Assembly: GCA_001972305.1 (NCBI GenBank)
Contig: BDDD01001365.1
Span: 44,461 to 108,460, forward strand
From: Cephalotus follicularis
Taxonomy: Eukaryota > Streptophyta > Magnoliopsida > Oxalidales > Cephalotaceae
Length of the DNA stretch: 64,000 nt
Direction: 5' to 3'
Each line of letters starts with the position of its first letter. Position 1 is the first letter of the stretch. Made by a program: the position numbers and the translations under genes. Under the pieces are notes generated by a model. It ran no database searches and was not told the DNA's origin. It worked only from the letters and a program-made list of their open reading frames with translations. Below are positions 46,072-58,374 of the stretch, one piece after another.

Positions 46072-48158
46072 GGGCTCCTTCCTTGGATAAGTGTTACTTT
46101 GGCTTGGGCTTGGTGGAGGCCCAATATTTGATATGGGTTAAGAGATAAGAGTTTTTGATGGTGTTGGGATATGTGCAAAGGTTGCTTAGGAAGCTTGTTA
46201 GTTGACTTTGGCACACATCATATCTATCTTATCATGCCTGAAGAAGCATTTTGGGAGAGTGAGCTTTCATCTTTCATCTTTCATCTTACTTCTTTGTCTT
46301 TCTTCTGAAGCTTTGAGCGCTAGTTGAGGTTGGAACTTTCTTTACCCGTCTACGCGTTTAGCAGGTAAGAGTTCTCCTCAGTATGTTTTGGTGTGTCGCC
46401 TGGTTGGTCCAGGCACGATCTGTGAGCCGAGAAGGAGCCTCGTAGTGGTTTTCATTGGTGTATGTGGTTCATGCATAGCTTCATAGATGTTGTTCATGGT
46501 AGCTAAACGTTGTTAAACGTTGTTGTGTGTTGGTCTTGCATAGGAAGATCTAGGCACGGAGCCCGCGCAACAAGGAAGCTAGCTAAGGAAGCTACTGTTA
46601 CTAGTGAGTGGGATGTTCTTCTTTCTATCAATTGATAACTAAGAGTTTATTGTTTATATGACTTTCCATGATATTATCTTTGACTATGATTTCTTCTCCT
46701 GTCATCTTGTTGATATTGCATGTGAATACTGTTGTTTCCGAGCTAAGGACTCAATGCCTGGGTTGAACTTGTTGTTTCCCCTTTTTTGTTTAAGTATTCA
46801 TGCTTTATTTGATAGCATGTGTTGTTGTCCTCGGGTACTGGTTACTGGTTACTAGTTACTTGGTTATGTGAGAGATTGCCAGCACGAGATGGTCTAAGTG
46901 GTGATACACTTACTCTGAGTCGATGTTCTTCCCTGTCATCTCGTCAAGGGTGGAGCTGAGAGATGATTCATGGGACCCTTGGACGATATGAACGCTATGT
47001 GATTGCCTACGAGTTAGCTCCTCAATCGATGTTCCCATGGTGTAGTGCTGAGCTCATTCGACTTATTGTTTTTGCTATGTGTTTGGGTGTGCAGGGACGA
47101 CGTTTGAGTTCGGGGGTTGTTTGACCCTGGGCAACAGAGTAGGTCTCCCCAGCCCTGGCCTTGGTGAAACTTCAGTGTTTCTCCCCGGGCCCTTATGCGT
47201 GGCACCTCTACTGAGATGCCGGGGGAGCGGTGGCAGTGTACGTGGTTGGACAAACCCTAGGTTGACTTTGCAGCTCGGATTGGTTGACCCTAAGCTGCAG
47301 TCTGTTGGCGTCCCCGGGCATGCCGTAGGCGTTACATGGGAGTAGGCAGTTTTCTTTAGTTTTTCCCATCCTCCAGACCTCGGACCATCTCGGTCCCTGG
47401 AGATGTTTTTGTGGGTGAGCCCTGGTGAATCCCATGGGTGCTTGCCCGGGGTGGGATTCTATCTCCTTAGTGTAAGTTGAGCATTTGGGGGACCCCCGGT
47501 TAGTGGTCCCAATGCTTGGCATTGTCCCCGGGCCATTGTGTTGATCCCAGGCTTAGCCTTGTGTAAGCGTTGTCATTTCCTTTTGCCCAGGCATACCCTT
47601 GTTTGTATGGGTCATGCCTGGGGAGGACATGCCCAGGGAGGACATGTACGTGGTTAGTCGTCCAATGAGGACACGCCCAAGGATGACTCATCCGGGGAAG
47701 TCATGTCTTAGGATGGAAGCACAGGCCTGGCGTGCGTTACGTCATGTGGTGTTGACACCCCCTGCCCGGGACCCCAGGCGAGACGTTATGTTATGTTCTT
47801 CACCCTGGCTCGCTCCCCTGGTACGTTCCTTTAGTGGAACGGTGCGTTTGGACAGTGTGTCCCTGTTGTTAAACGACGAGTTTTGGGAATGGTTTTATGT
47901 ACAGGTTATTTACAGTTTTGCCATTTCCTTCTTTGATCCTTCCTTGCCGTGTGTTTCTTTGGGCTTTTTCTCATTTTATGCCTTGGGTGCATTCGGCCTG
48001 GGGAGCGCGGCTCTCCTCGGCAATGCGTTTTAACGCCTGCCCTGACCTTAGCGTTAGCCTTGTTGTTTGTTGGGGTTTTTGTTAGGGATCCAGGTGAGGG
48101 ATCCTTCCACCTGGCACGGCCGTCCTCGGGCGGGGGTACTCTGGAACGGGGCGTGTCA
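46072..48158 (+). mobile_element. G 3' LTR, remainder
   Basis: Continues 16342-16430 and aligns with 7132-11407. Lacks H and about 0.9 kb corresponding to 9397-10297 (junction about 47054-47062). Keeps donor-like CAG|GTAAGA (46364/46365) and acceptor-like GTGCAG (AG at 47093-47094). Ends GGGGCGTGTCA. Confidence 0.92.
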
Positions 48159-48591
48159 GTCATGCCTCTACACGCACCCCACATCAGGTTTAGAGTAAAA
48201 CCCAAATGGCTCTGAGATGATCCATCCTCCTTTACCATTCCAAGCAAGCATAACACGACAAGTCTTTGCGGTTCATCAATTTCCCCAAGAAAGTGAACCT
48301 ATGACTTGGAACTTTTGTCACAAGGGAGTATGGATCTCATTCTCATAACCTCTCAGGCATGAGATCCAACCCTTTACGGGCATGGCGCTATATGTGTATT
48401 CAATAGACATGGTGATCAACTGATCCGTTGAGACGGCTTGGGATAATGCATATAGCCAGACGCCAATATTTACTGAATATGCACAATAGAACACGAATGG
48501 AACTAAGAATGTACGATTCAAGAGTGTGTTATATGCTGAGAACATATGTCAGCAGCCTCCTCGTGGCTTGCAGGGACACCCTAATATAACA
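48159..48591 (-). mobile_element. A 3' LTR, second part
   Basis: Resumes the LTR left at 7042 and aligns with 55646-56078. It begins with the right G target duplication GTCAT (48159-48163) and ends CTAATATAACA. Confidence 0.9.
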
Positions 48592-48604
48592 ATCTCCCAC
48601 TTGG
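48592..48604 (-). other. Polypurine tract of A
   Basis: The reverse strand reads CCAAGTGGGAGAT immediately before the LTR, identical to B. Confidence 0.88.
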
Positions 48605-49432
48605 CCCTCCAGCCACGAAGACCTACAGCCTAAGCATATCGCACTCTAGCACTGATCATGGCCTTGGTCAGTGGGTCAGCTAAGTTAGCTTCCCACATGA
48701 CTCTCTCTATGGTGACATCTACTCTCATGATGTGTCATATATTTCCCTAATAACATCTCTTTTGAAATGTTACATTTATCTATGATCTCCATGATCAAAT
48801 GATACCGTTGTTGTATATGTTTCGGCGGTAATGAGTCCCAGGTTCCATGATTTGTGCAAAGCCCCATCATCGTCCTTATGCTGCACAACTGGACAACAAT
48901 GGATAGAACCACATAAAGTTCCGCAATGAACTTCCACTGCCAAACCAGCAACCATAACTGGCATCACAGGTTGCAACATACTTTTATTCTTTGGTGGAGT
49001 CTACAGTCCTCGACTGCCACATACCCCTCCCACTCACACAACACTTCCATTTAGGACCAACACATATTCTGAAATGGATTTGTGATCATCCAGATAACAA
49101 TTGAAACTAGAGTTAACCTAACTCTTACGTCTCAATTCACTATATTCTCCAAGTGTCAAGAAATAATCCTGAGTCTTTCACATGCATTATGTCCTCTTGA
49201 CAATGTCCCAATGTCTCTTACCGGGATTGGACTGAAATCGACTATCCAGACACTTAGGCATATCGACATCATGCCTAGTACGAAGTATGGCATACATGAT
49301 GGAGCCTATTGCCGAAGCATAAGGTTGCCTATTCATGCGTGTTCTCTCCTCATAAGTCTTGGAAGACATCCTCTTGGAAAGGTGAATCCCTTGGCTAGTT
49401 GGCAGTAAGCCATATGTGGAATTCGTTTCCAT
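48605..49432 (-). pseudogene. Copia RNase H of A
   Basis: The reverse strand gives NLADPLTKA near 48661-48690 and, at 49187-49432, GIHLSKRMSSKTYEERTRMN, RQPYASAIGSIMYAILRTRH and RFQSNPGKRHWD, classic Copia RNase H blocks. Between them the sequence is frame-broken. Confidence 0.87.
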
Positions 49433-50200
49433 ACTTTTTTAGCTCTCTGCTGATGTACTGGCTTTGGGAAAGTCCAAGCAATCTACTCGAAATACTCTTT
49501 AGACCTTCATTCTCTAAAACGTAGAAAGCCTCTCCCAAATCCTTTACGGAGAACTTCAACACACCTATAGCATTCTCTATGTGCAGTATGTCTTCTACAT
49601 ACAGTGCCAAGAAAGTGATTTCTGGTTTATTCTGTTTCTTGTAGGCATTAAGCTTATCCATATATTTGATGAAGTCAAAATGGATATTTCAGCTACAGGA
49701 TGCTTGCTTAAGGTCGTAGACCTTGGGAGATTTCACCTCTTGTGCGAATGCTCCTTGGATATAAACCCCTCGGGTTTGGAACATTTAGATGTCCTATTCA
49801 AGATTGCCACTCTTAGACCGTCTTGACATCCTTTTGTTAGAACTCATTATCACAATGAGAGACAAAAGCAAGCATGATCCGAATGGAATAAAGGATTGCA
49901 ACTGGTGAGAAAGTTCCCAGTATACAGACCTCTTGTCTTACTGTATATCCTTTCAGTACCAATTGCATTTTAAAGGTTTCAACCTTTACCATTAACGCCA
50001 ATCTTCCTCTTGAAGATTTACTTTGCATCTTATAGGGTTTTAAGACTTCGAGTGTGTATACCAAGTCTCTTACTTGATAGGCATACATGGAGTCCTTTTC
50101 GGATTTCGTGATCTCTTACCATGTCCTGGAATCAGTGCTCTTCACTGCTTCCTTGTAGATGATAGGCTCATCATCTCGATGACGTTAGGTTCGTCAGTGT
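49433..50200 (-). pseudogene. Copia reverse transcriptase of A
   Basis: Reverse frame 49395-49661 holds FLALYVEDILHIENAIGVL (catalytic motif, where YVDDI is usual, here YVEDI) and GLSQSQYISRELKKYG. 49837-50088 holds VETFKMQLVLKGYTVRQE and TFSPVAILYSIRIMLA. 50120-50190 encodes EPIIYKEAVKST of the RT N-terminal linker. Frames differ, so it is not functional. Confidence 0.87.
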
Positions 50201-51080
50201 CTTTATTGAGAAAACCATATTTCTCAAGTGTTGTACCTTGCCTGATCTCCTGATTAGAGGATTGCCATACTGAGACTCTATCTCAGATTGGGATCCTTTC
50301 CCTATTATGCCTTTAGAGGATTAAACCTCTATTTCCTTATTGTCCTGTGGGTTTCTACCTGGCGAAAACTCTCTTTGTTTCACCTAGCTCCAACTGCTTC
50401 CTGCAATCAGGTATTCCTTCTCTAAGAATTTTGCAGTGTACGAAACAAAACCATATTTGTTCGATGGAATGGTAGAAGTAATATCCTAAGCATCTCTTAG
50501 GACATTCCACAAACCGGCAACATCTCAATCGTGCCTCCAGCCTAGAAGGTTTCCACCTTTTTATGTAAACTGGACAACCTTTAACCGTCTTGGTTTAGGC
50601 TGGGTTTCCTCCATGTATGATCTCCCTGATCGTATGATATCCTCACGATATTGGAGGGGACGAATTCCAAGGAATCTAGATTAGGATATGCTCTGCCAAT
50701 TGCAGTGCATGACCCCAGAATAAGATTTGGAAGATGTATAAAAGACAGAATGGGCCATACCATTATCTAATTCTAATCATAAATCCATGACTCTTTCGTA
50801 GGATTTTAGACATGTGTTGCGCCTAAAACACTTACCCAAACCGTGATAAAACATCAGTGAAGGAATTAAAGTAGTGAAAACCTTCATTTACATTGACCGA
50901 CATTGGTTCACTACCGTCGGTGTGGACTTAACCAAATATGTCCACTATCCTTTCTCAACACTTGGAGAAAGGAGATTTGGTCATCAAGCCAATCAAACAC
51001 GGCTTACACGTTGGAAAGGACCACATGTCCTGGATGTCCAATACAACATCCTTAACCATTGTGTTTATCTAGCATCTCTA
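50201..51080 (-). pseudogene. Copia integrase remnant of A
   Basis: The reverse strand at about 50955-51040 reads MVKDVVLDIQDMWSFPTCKP then CLIGLMTKSPFSKC, the C-x2-C of the integrase zinc finger and its flank. The catalytic core toward 50200 is too decayed to mark. Confidence 0.72.
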
Positions 51081-51699
51081 GGATGATCTAATCCACAATG
51101 CAATAAGTATGCAGGATTTATATCATTTCTCTCATAGTATTTTATTAATTTGTTCCTTTGAATTGTTAATGTAATGTTATGGTAATTGTATAAGACATAG
51201 ATCTCTTTAGTCCATATGCCTCTTGCACTAACTAGAACATTAAAATGTTCTTTATACACAAAGATCAAGTCTTGAATACATATCCATAAACAAAATTTAT
51301 AATTCATAAGCGTCAACAACACCGGTGTGAATTCTCTATTCATCACTATGACGCCAGTCCTTAGCTTTACCAGCTCTCTCAGCTGTCTAGCGTCTCTTAG
51401 CTATCGCAGAGAGTTATAAATGTTAGTCTCACAACCTGGGTCCTCCACCCGAGTTGAACTTACATTGTAAGCTAGATAAATTATATGGAAGTGCCTTACC
51501 ACAAGGCATCTCTAGCTTTGGACTTAGGAAAATATTACAATATCTTCCAATTGCCTTAGCTTCCCACAATGGAAGTAGGCAAACTCCATATAAAACTTTT
51601 AGATCGTTTTTCTAGAATGGAATTCCCTTTGCACTAGCTGCCTCTTCGTTGGGTTTTCACCCTTGGAACTTAGATTAACTTGATCTATCTCCCCTTGAG
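51081..51699 (-). mobile_element. A interior between integrase and gag
   Basis: AT-rich, with stops in all frames over 100 codons. The Copia protease and gag end should lie here, but I could not identify a D-T/S-G motif. It matches B 32691-33300 in scattered blocks. Confidence 0.5.
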
Positions 51700-51960
51700 A
51701 TTATTCAAGTAGGAAATCGAGGCATCACAGAGGATCTCAACCTCTCTTGGTCAAAATCTACCTTTACAGCCCTCGACTGGGTGCCATACAACTCCTCGAG
51801 TTGTATAAGCATGGCACACAAGCTCTGTGAGTGCATAAACCGATCATGTGAAATTGTGGTAACATGCCAGCAATTGATATGGTACGAGCTCGATAATCGT
51901 CGTCCCATTACTTAGCCCCTATGGCCTTGTGTTGGTCGAATACATCATTCACTTGCTCGG
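51700..51960 (-). pseudogene. Copia gag remnant of A
   Basis: The reverse strand reads DNPEQVNDVFDQHKAIGAK, a stop, WDDDYRARTISIAGM, then decayed sequence with QLEELYG. The W-DDD block matches B. Confidence 0.75.
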
Positions 51961-53553
51961 GGTTATCTTAGTCATGACATAAGCGCCTCTCATGCTCGTG
52001 AGAATATTGCGCTAAACGCGTTTCCATTTAGTGAAAATCGAATGTTCAAGTTTAGGAGTTCCAAATGTGTTTGAATTTATTCGTGATGTTTGCCAATTGA
52101 GTATTAAATCAAGTATGTGAAAACTACCTATAAGAGGAAAGAGAAAGAGAATATTAAGAGATCATTCAATTTATGTTATTACCATAATCCTTGGTCTTTT
52201 GTAATTATGGCTCCTTCCACTATTCTAATTGTATGCCACACCTCCAATGTGGAACTCGGGAAGCCTCTTACCTCCTAGTGGGGATCGAAATCTATCTCTC
52301 TCTGTCGTGGCCTCAGCGGTGGGCATGACAAACCACAATATCCAGATAGTTAGACACGAGTGTCCATTTACATAAGGACCCCTTTCCCTTCATGTAAGAT
52401 CCGATACAAGATTTGGACTCACGACCCATACAATCCACAGCGTTGGGCTATGCCAATAGTATGAACTCGGTATAAGTCAAACCCACAATCCTCAAAGAAA
52501 TGAACTAGTTTTGATATCCACCAGGGAGTTGGTCAGAATACCAAAACTTGGTTATTTCCTTCCAATGTACCTCACACTGAAATTGAGCATAAATGGTCAT
52601 ACGGGGACCTCTGCGGTGGGTAGTGCTATCCCCAATATGCCCACACCATTCAATGAAAATTGTGGAAGGCCAACGATAGGGCAGCCTTATGTCCCACCGC
52701 TTATGGACTTATTATTTCACAAGTTGGAGGAATTTGGTCTCATCAAATTTTATATATTTACCAAAGTCGCTTTAGATACATTTAATTATCTTCCAATCCA
52801 TTTGGACGGCTTAGCATGCTTGACGTGTTTGGATTTGTTTGCAAAAAGAAAACATCCATCTCATGTAACCTATTTCACTCTTAGAAATAAATATGGTCGG
52901 ACCAGGGACTAAATCTATGAGTGATCACACAAGCCAATGTGATCACTCGATCTCCTAGGCGAACTATTTAAAACTACTTTATTACAAAATGCACCACGCA
53001 TACATGGCCTTCACTTGGTCTTGTAAATTCCTTGATCTTCCTCTTCTCGCTCCTTTACGATTCCTCTCTTCTTTGTTTACAAAAATGAAATTACAAAATA
53101 CATTTAAAAATAAATAATAAAATACAAATAGAGGGAGAGAGAATAATACAACAAATAAGGAATTAATGGTGCACGCAGGCAACCATATTACAGACCAAAT
53201 AAAAGCACAAGTTAATAAAGTGAATTAAACCATCCACAAAAGAAATCAAAAGCTAGGTCCAGTCCCATAACCAGCTATCATGCATAAGACATTTAAAATC
53301 TACATCCACTATAGACTTTAAATAAACACAAGTAATTTCAATTTCCAATGACCAATCGAAATACTTCCACAAGTTCACCGATATTCCAGTAAACCTCCCA
53401 CTACATTATTTAAAACCCAGTTTCCCGAAAAATATTATTTTATTTCATAAAACAACCATGGAAAGGGAAGCAAACTAGAATTTTATGGACTTTAATTATT
53501 CCAAATTAGTCACCAAAATCGAAATTAAAGTCCAATTGAAATTAAAACGAATG
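51961..53553 (-). mobile_element. A 5' interior: gag start and leader, no open frame
   Basis: Colinear with 42000-43500 of B. The plus-strand ORF 52511-52912 is antisense to the element, has no domain and is interrupted in B. The AT-rich part at 53000-53550 is probably the leader. Confidence 0.6.
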
Positions 53554-53565
53554 GCTCTGATACCA
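53554..53565 (-). other. Primer binding site of A
   Basis: GCTCTGATACCA on the plus strand, two bases from the LTR start at 53568. Confidence 0.9.
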
Positions 53566-53989
53566 CTTGTTGGAAACCTGGCAAGGGTTCCTGGTCAATT
53601 TGGTCCTAGGACACTAGTGTGTAAAATTTTAATTTTTCAAAACACCAAGACAGGAAGTCAAGGTTCACACTGACATATTAGTACCAAATAGATAAGCTGA
53701 GGATCACCGTTTAATTAACAATCGAACTAATACAAATATCAAGCATGCACATAAAATTATACCGAAACCATATCGATAAAAATAAAAGAATAAGCGAAGC
53801 AACCATACCAACGTTGGAGGCTCCACCACTTTGCCGCTACACACTTGTCGAAGCCATTGCCGGTCATTGGTACAATCGCCGAATTTCGGCCAGTTCACTC
53901 GAGTTCCGATCTTGACACCAACGGGACTCCAAAAAATCTTCACTACCCATTTCTGGAGGAGACTCACCAGGAATAGCGCCGGAACACGG

Positions 53990-54310
53990 CGAACAATGAG
54001 TCTCGGTCAACTCACCATTGACCGGCCTTGACATATATGGATGCCAAACACCCGATCTACACACCAGTGGCTGAGACTCGGTGAGACTCGGCCTGGAACA
54101 CTGCGAACAGTTGGCAGCGAGACAACTCGCCGACGAAAATAGGGTCGCTGTGACATCGCACTGCCACAACCGGCCATGAAATCTTACGATCTTCAACGTG
54201 GAGGGGGAGACTCGCTGTGACTCGGCGCAGAATGCCAAGTCTTAGTAGTCTGACACGTCAACTCACCCTGTTGACGCACCAGAAGCAAACACTGGCCAAA
54301 ACGAACGGGA
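53990..54310. repeat. GAGTCAACTC-type cassettes, A right LTR
   Basis: Same order as 5380-5710: CTCGGTCAACTCACC (54003), GAGACTCGGTGAGACTCGG (54071 region), GAGACAACTCGCCG (54119 region), CTCGCTGTGACTCGGCGC (about 54211). Confidence 0.7.
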
Positions 54311-55645
54311 AACAAAAAACAAAGATCAAAATGGAGAGAGCCATCGAATTGGCTCCACCCACAGTGATCATCGACAGTGGAAGAGACGTCGGGAGCGACA
54401 TGAAGGCAAAAATGCGTCACTGCTGCCAGGGAGAAAATGGGGAGAAAGAGGGAGAAAAAGGGAGAGAGAAGGGAGGAGACATACCAGGGACGAACGGACG
54501 CTTCATCCAGGCCATCGATGCGAAGCGTTGTACTCTCCTCTGGCCGAAACGCGCCCCTGCGCAGTGACGCATGAAGCGTCATTCTCTCTCACGGCTAAAA
54601 AATGCATCCGTACATTTTGAAAGACAAAAGGACAAAAAAAAATTCCTTCCTTGTCCCTTAAGCCTCCTCTCTCTTAATTCAATTAAAATCCCTTTTTTAA
54701 TTTAATTTGTTTCTCCCACATGTTTAATAATTCTCTTAATTAATTAAACATGTTTCTCTGATTTTAATTTAATAAAAATGTGTCTCACATTTTTAATAAT
54801 AAAATTAAAACATGCTCTGACATTAAATCTTTATATATTTAAAAGGAAATTTGTGGAGTGATAAACAAACCAAAAATGTCAAATTAATGTATACTAGTTA
54901 ACAACTAGTTTTACCACCAAGCGAGCATGTGCGCAGCATGCCCCACTTTTCCAATAATCGGGGGGGACCCGAAAGCCCGGTAGATTTTTGGTACGATGAT
55001 AAATTTCCCAGAACACCCCAAAATTCTGGTACGACTATCCAACTAATAGCCCTGGTGTGATCTATAATCATCCCCGGTTCCATGTAAAACACGTCTATCA
55101 TCCGTTAGCCGATTCCTCAGTGCTTTATCACTGTCATCAATTTGTGTGCCGTATGTCCTTCATCATCTCGGCTCCGACCGCGGACTCGGGTTTGCATTAA
55201 TGTCACCCCTAGGTAAAACCACGATAACTATAATTCTATGACCGTACTAAGACTATGGGAGATATCTCAGGAAACCTCTCATTCCCAATCTCCCAGTGGC
55301 TGTGCAGGACTTTAAGTCTTCAATGGTCACAGATGTTATAGAGCCTATAACCCTCGACACGGATGTGATAATCCCATCTTGCGCACTCGCCCATACAGCT
55401 CAATGCAGCTCCCACAAGGCCCAAAGATAACTCTTTTGCCAGCACGTGGCTAGTGCTGGGGAAGGCAAAAATCAAAGCCAAGCAGTTACTGCACAATGCA
55501 TGATAGTCGCTCAGGTCTAAGGACACAACGTAAATCACGTATGATCTACTAGTCACCTTTGACTAAACACTACCATGACAATAGGAACTCTATTGACTGA
55601 GGTATTGACTCTCCAAATAGATAACCTATGATGGGTCGGTTTAGT

Positions 55646-55650
55646 GTCGT
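55646..55650. other. Unoccupied copy of the G integration site
   Basis: GTCGT here lies in GGGTCGGTTTAGTGTCGTGC, the uninterrupted form of the sequence split at 7042/48159. Confidence 0.85.
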
Positions 55651-56083
55651 GCCTCTACACACACCCCACATCAGGTTTAGCGTAAAACCCAAATGGCTAT
55701 GAGATGATCCATCCTCCTTTACCATTCAGAGCAAGCATAACATGACAAGTCTTTGAGGTTCATCAATTACCCCAAGAGAGTGAACCTATGACTTAGAAAT
55801 TTTGTCACAAGGGAGTAAGGATCTCATTCTCATAACCTCTCAGGCACGAGATCCAACCCTTTATGGACATGGCACTATATGTGTATTCAGTTGACATGGT
55901 GATCAACTGATCCGTTGAGGCAGTTTGGGATAATACATATAGCCAGATGCCAATATTTACTGAATATGCACAATAGAACACGAATGGAACTAAGAATGTA
56001 CGATGCAAGAATGTTTCATATGCAGAAAACATATGTCTGTAGCCTCCTCGTGGCTTGCAGGGACACCCTAATCTAACAGGTGA

Positions 56084-56776
56084 ACCTAAAGGTGAATTCC
56101 GCCAGAGCTGGCGATCCAAAGGGTGAACCTCCAGAGCAGGTGAGCAAAGGGCAAATTCCACTCAGCAGGTGAACCTGAAAGAGAATTCTGCGGACAAGTG
56201 AGCATAATGGTGAACCTAATATATTGACCAAACCATAGGATGACCGGACGAACTCCTCTGTAATGTGAATGATATGTATGGCTTAAGTAGAGTAGTCTGA
56301 CGATAAAGGACGATGACTTTTCTATGATATTTTGTGGTCTGCATTTATGATATGCATGCATTGTTTTCTCCTCTGCTTTTTATTGTTGTTCCTCTGGTAT
56401 GTGCCATGCATGTGGTAACCTACACAACCCCCATGGTTGCTGACCCATTCTTTGAATGGGCCAGGTACAGGAACAGGTGGTGGTGGCACATCACAACAAC
56501 ATCAAGGATAAAGAATAATGTAAGTTCCTCCTCCTCGGCACTATGCTTTAATGGATGGTTTTACAAGGAATAATTATGTATTTAATTGTATAACCTGCTG
56601 GTTTGTAGCAGAGTATTTTCCTTGTATTAAACTGGGTCTATATATCCACACATTATATAAATGATTTATTATGATGATTATTAAGTTTTAAATTTTTATG
56701 GATGATGAAAATGATGACATGTACAGATTTCCACGTGTAGGGCCGTGGGGCCCATCCCACGGTTCGAGGCATGACA
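56084..56776 (+). mobile_element. E 5' LTR, second part
   Basis: Resumes E after A. The GGTGAACCT-type array continues to about 56225. An acceptor-like TTTGTAGCAG lies at about 56605-56614. Ends GGTTCGAGGCATGACA, like other chromovirus LTRs here. ORF 56334-56573 has no domain. Confidence 0.85.
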
Positions 56777-56781
56777 TGTTT

Positions 56782-56793
56782 TGGTATCAGAGC
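56782..56793 (+). other. Primer binding site of E
   Basis: TGGTATCAGAGC, five bases after the LTR end at 56776. Confidence 0.92.
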
Positions 56794-57050
56794 CATACTA
56801 TTTTAGATATGCCGGGATAGGACTCTTGGCAAGTGGAGTTAAGATATATGTGTGGATATTGACCCGTTCTATTATGTGAATAAGTGTGGAAGGACGACGC
56901 AGTAGAAGCATACGGGGAGAGAGGTCCGGGCCGTCGTCTAGGCATACCCATACAAATAGAAATGCTGAAGGGAAAGGAGAAGAAAATATACCTTAAGAAG
57001 TAGAACCTGTTGTTCCTGTTAGAGAGGAACGAAGAGGATTTAAAAGGAGA

Positions 57051-58253
57051 ATGCGTGCAATGATAAGTCAAATGCATGAATTTGTGCAACGGCAGCCGGA
57101 TGAAGATGAACAACCACCTGCTGCTGTACCTGCTGGGCGTGCAACAGAAGTACATGAACAGACATTAGCTATTAGACCAGCCAGGCGGGCAGAAGCTGCA
57201 AGAAGATCAGTTGACCAACCTTCATGATGAGAGAACCCATTGATCAGATTCTTGAAGTTAAATCCTCCAGCCTTCACAGGAGATCCTAATGATATATCGA
57301 CTGAGAGATGGTTAATGCAATTGGATAAGATCTTCCGTGTCATGGATTGTTCTGACTCACAGAAGGTTGTATTTGAAACATATATGCTGCAAGGCGAAGC
57401 GAAGCATTGGTGGAAGATGATTGAATCCCAGTGGGAGATATCCGGAATGACATATTCTTGGGATGCTTTTAAAATAAAGTTTAATGACAGATTTTATCCC
57501 GAGGTGGAGATTGATAAGAGAGAAGCTGGATTTCTAGGCCTGACACAGGGGGATATGACGGTTTCCCAATATGAGGCTAAGTTTATCGAGTTATCATGGA
57601 TAGCTCCTTACATGGTGAACACTGAGTCGAGGAAAGCTAAGAAATTCCTTGGAGGACTTCGACCTAACATTCAAGAGAAGCTAGTGCCCTTGCATTTGCT
57701 ATCTTTCTTTGAGTTGTCTAACAGGGCACGTGAAGTTGAAGCCTTGGCTCAGCGATTCCAGAGTTTGGAAATTCAGACGGGAAATCAGAGACCTGCTCCT
57801 TATGGAGAGCAGTCAGGAAGAAGCTCCGGAAGCAGCAATAAATCCTGCAGATCCAGATATCACAGCAGTCCAAGGCAGGGTGAATGCCCTCGCAGTGTTA
57901 GTAGCCTAGCAGGACGTTTGAGGTTGGGAAGACAATCTTGTGGTTCTCAGCAAAGAAGACCAGGTCGTGACTCATGGCAGAGGCGAAAATGGAGGATGGC
58001 TTCGCAAGAAGGTTCCTCTAAACCAGCCGGTGATGAACATGAGTCTGTTGAACCCTGTGAACATTGTGGACGTACTAACCATGTTTCTGATGGCTGTTGG
58101 TGGAAGAATGGTATGTGTTGGACTTGTGGAGCTCCAGACCACATAGCTACCGAATGTCCTCAGAATCATTCCAACACAAGAGGTCAAACTGGGCAAGGAT
58201 CGAACCGATCACAAGGAAGTTTCCATCAAGGCCACCCTAGCACCAGTTCATGA
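57051..58253 (+). pseudogene. gag of E with two zinc knuckles, interrupted by two adjacent TGA stops
   Basis: Capsid/nucleocapsid precursor. The frame can start at ATG 57051 (or further upstream) and runs through an Arg/Ala/Glu-rich segment to TGA TGA at 57225-57230, then stays open for 337 codons (57240-58253). The capsid block includes FLKLNPPAFTGDPNDIST, VVFETYMLQGEAKHWWKMIE, FNDRFYPEV and GDMTVSQYEAKFIELSWIAP. Two CX2CX4HX4C knuckles are near the C-terminus: CEHCGRTNHVSDGC (from 58056) and CWTCGAPDHIATEC (to 58157). Apart from the double stop this is the best-preserved ORF in the window. The next domain is in a different frame. Confidence 0.93.
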
Positions 58254-58374
58254 GGAGACTGTGGCAAACAACTGATGGGGTTGGCGCCTATGGTGCAAGG
58301 AAGAGTATATGCTATGGACCAGCAAGCTGCGACTGGATTAGCCTTAGGTGATCGGAGGTATGGTATATATATCT

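Larger units (their letters stand above)
7043..48158 (+). mobile_element. Element G: Ty3/Gypsy chromovirus (Tekay/Del-like), forward, split by B and H
   Basis: The 5' LTR is 7043-11407 (containing solo LTR H), the interior 11408-16341, and the 3' LTR 16342-16430 plus 46072-48158. LTR ends are TGTAACGACC / TGTAATGACC and GGGGCGTGTCA. It has an initiator-Met primer site, gag with a zinc knuckle, protease, RT, RNase H, integrase with intact DDE and a C-terminal chromodomain. Several stops and frameshifts make the copy inactive. The two LTRs differ in length because H sits in one and about 0.9 kb is missing from the other. Confidence 0.93.
4950..56078 (-). mobile_element. Element A: Ty1/Copia LTR retrotransposon, reverse orientation, split by G
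   Basis: LTRs: 4950-7042 plus 48159-48591 (2526 bp joined) and 53568-56078 (2511 bp). Both start TGTTGGAAAC on the plus strand and end CTAACA. The interior (48592-53567, about 5.0 kb) carries minus-strand Copia remnants in the order gag, IN, RT, RNase H when read right to left. The primer site lies next to the right LTR and the polypurine tract next to the left LTR, so the element reads right to left. Same family as B. Confidence 0.92.
53568..56078 (-). mobile_element. A 5' LTR (right on the map), uninterrupted
   Basis: 2511 bp, TGTTGGAAAC...CTAACA. It gives the empty-site sequence for the G insertion (55646-55650). Cassettes at 53990-54310. ORFs 53864-54238, 54193-54582 and 54217-54567 arise from these repeats. 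Confidence 0.92.

Noticed and set aside
52511..52912. Plus-strand ORF of 133 codons in A
   Set aside because: Antisense to the Copia element, no domain, and the homologous part of B (42470-42900) is not open.
48592..53567. A host gene or a plant pararetrovirus between the A LTRs
   Set aside because: All recognisable blocks (ADPLTK, GIHLSK, YVEDI, W-DDD) are Ty1/Copia on the minus strand, and flanking LTRs, primer site and polypurine tract explain the region.
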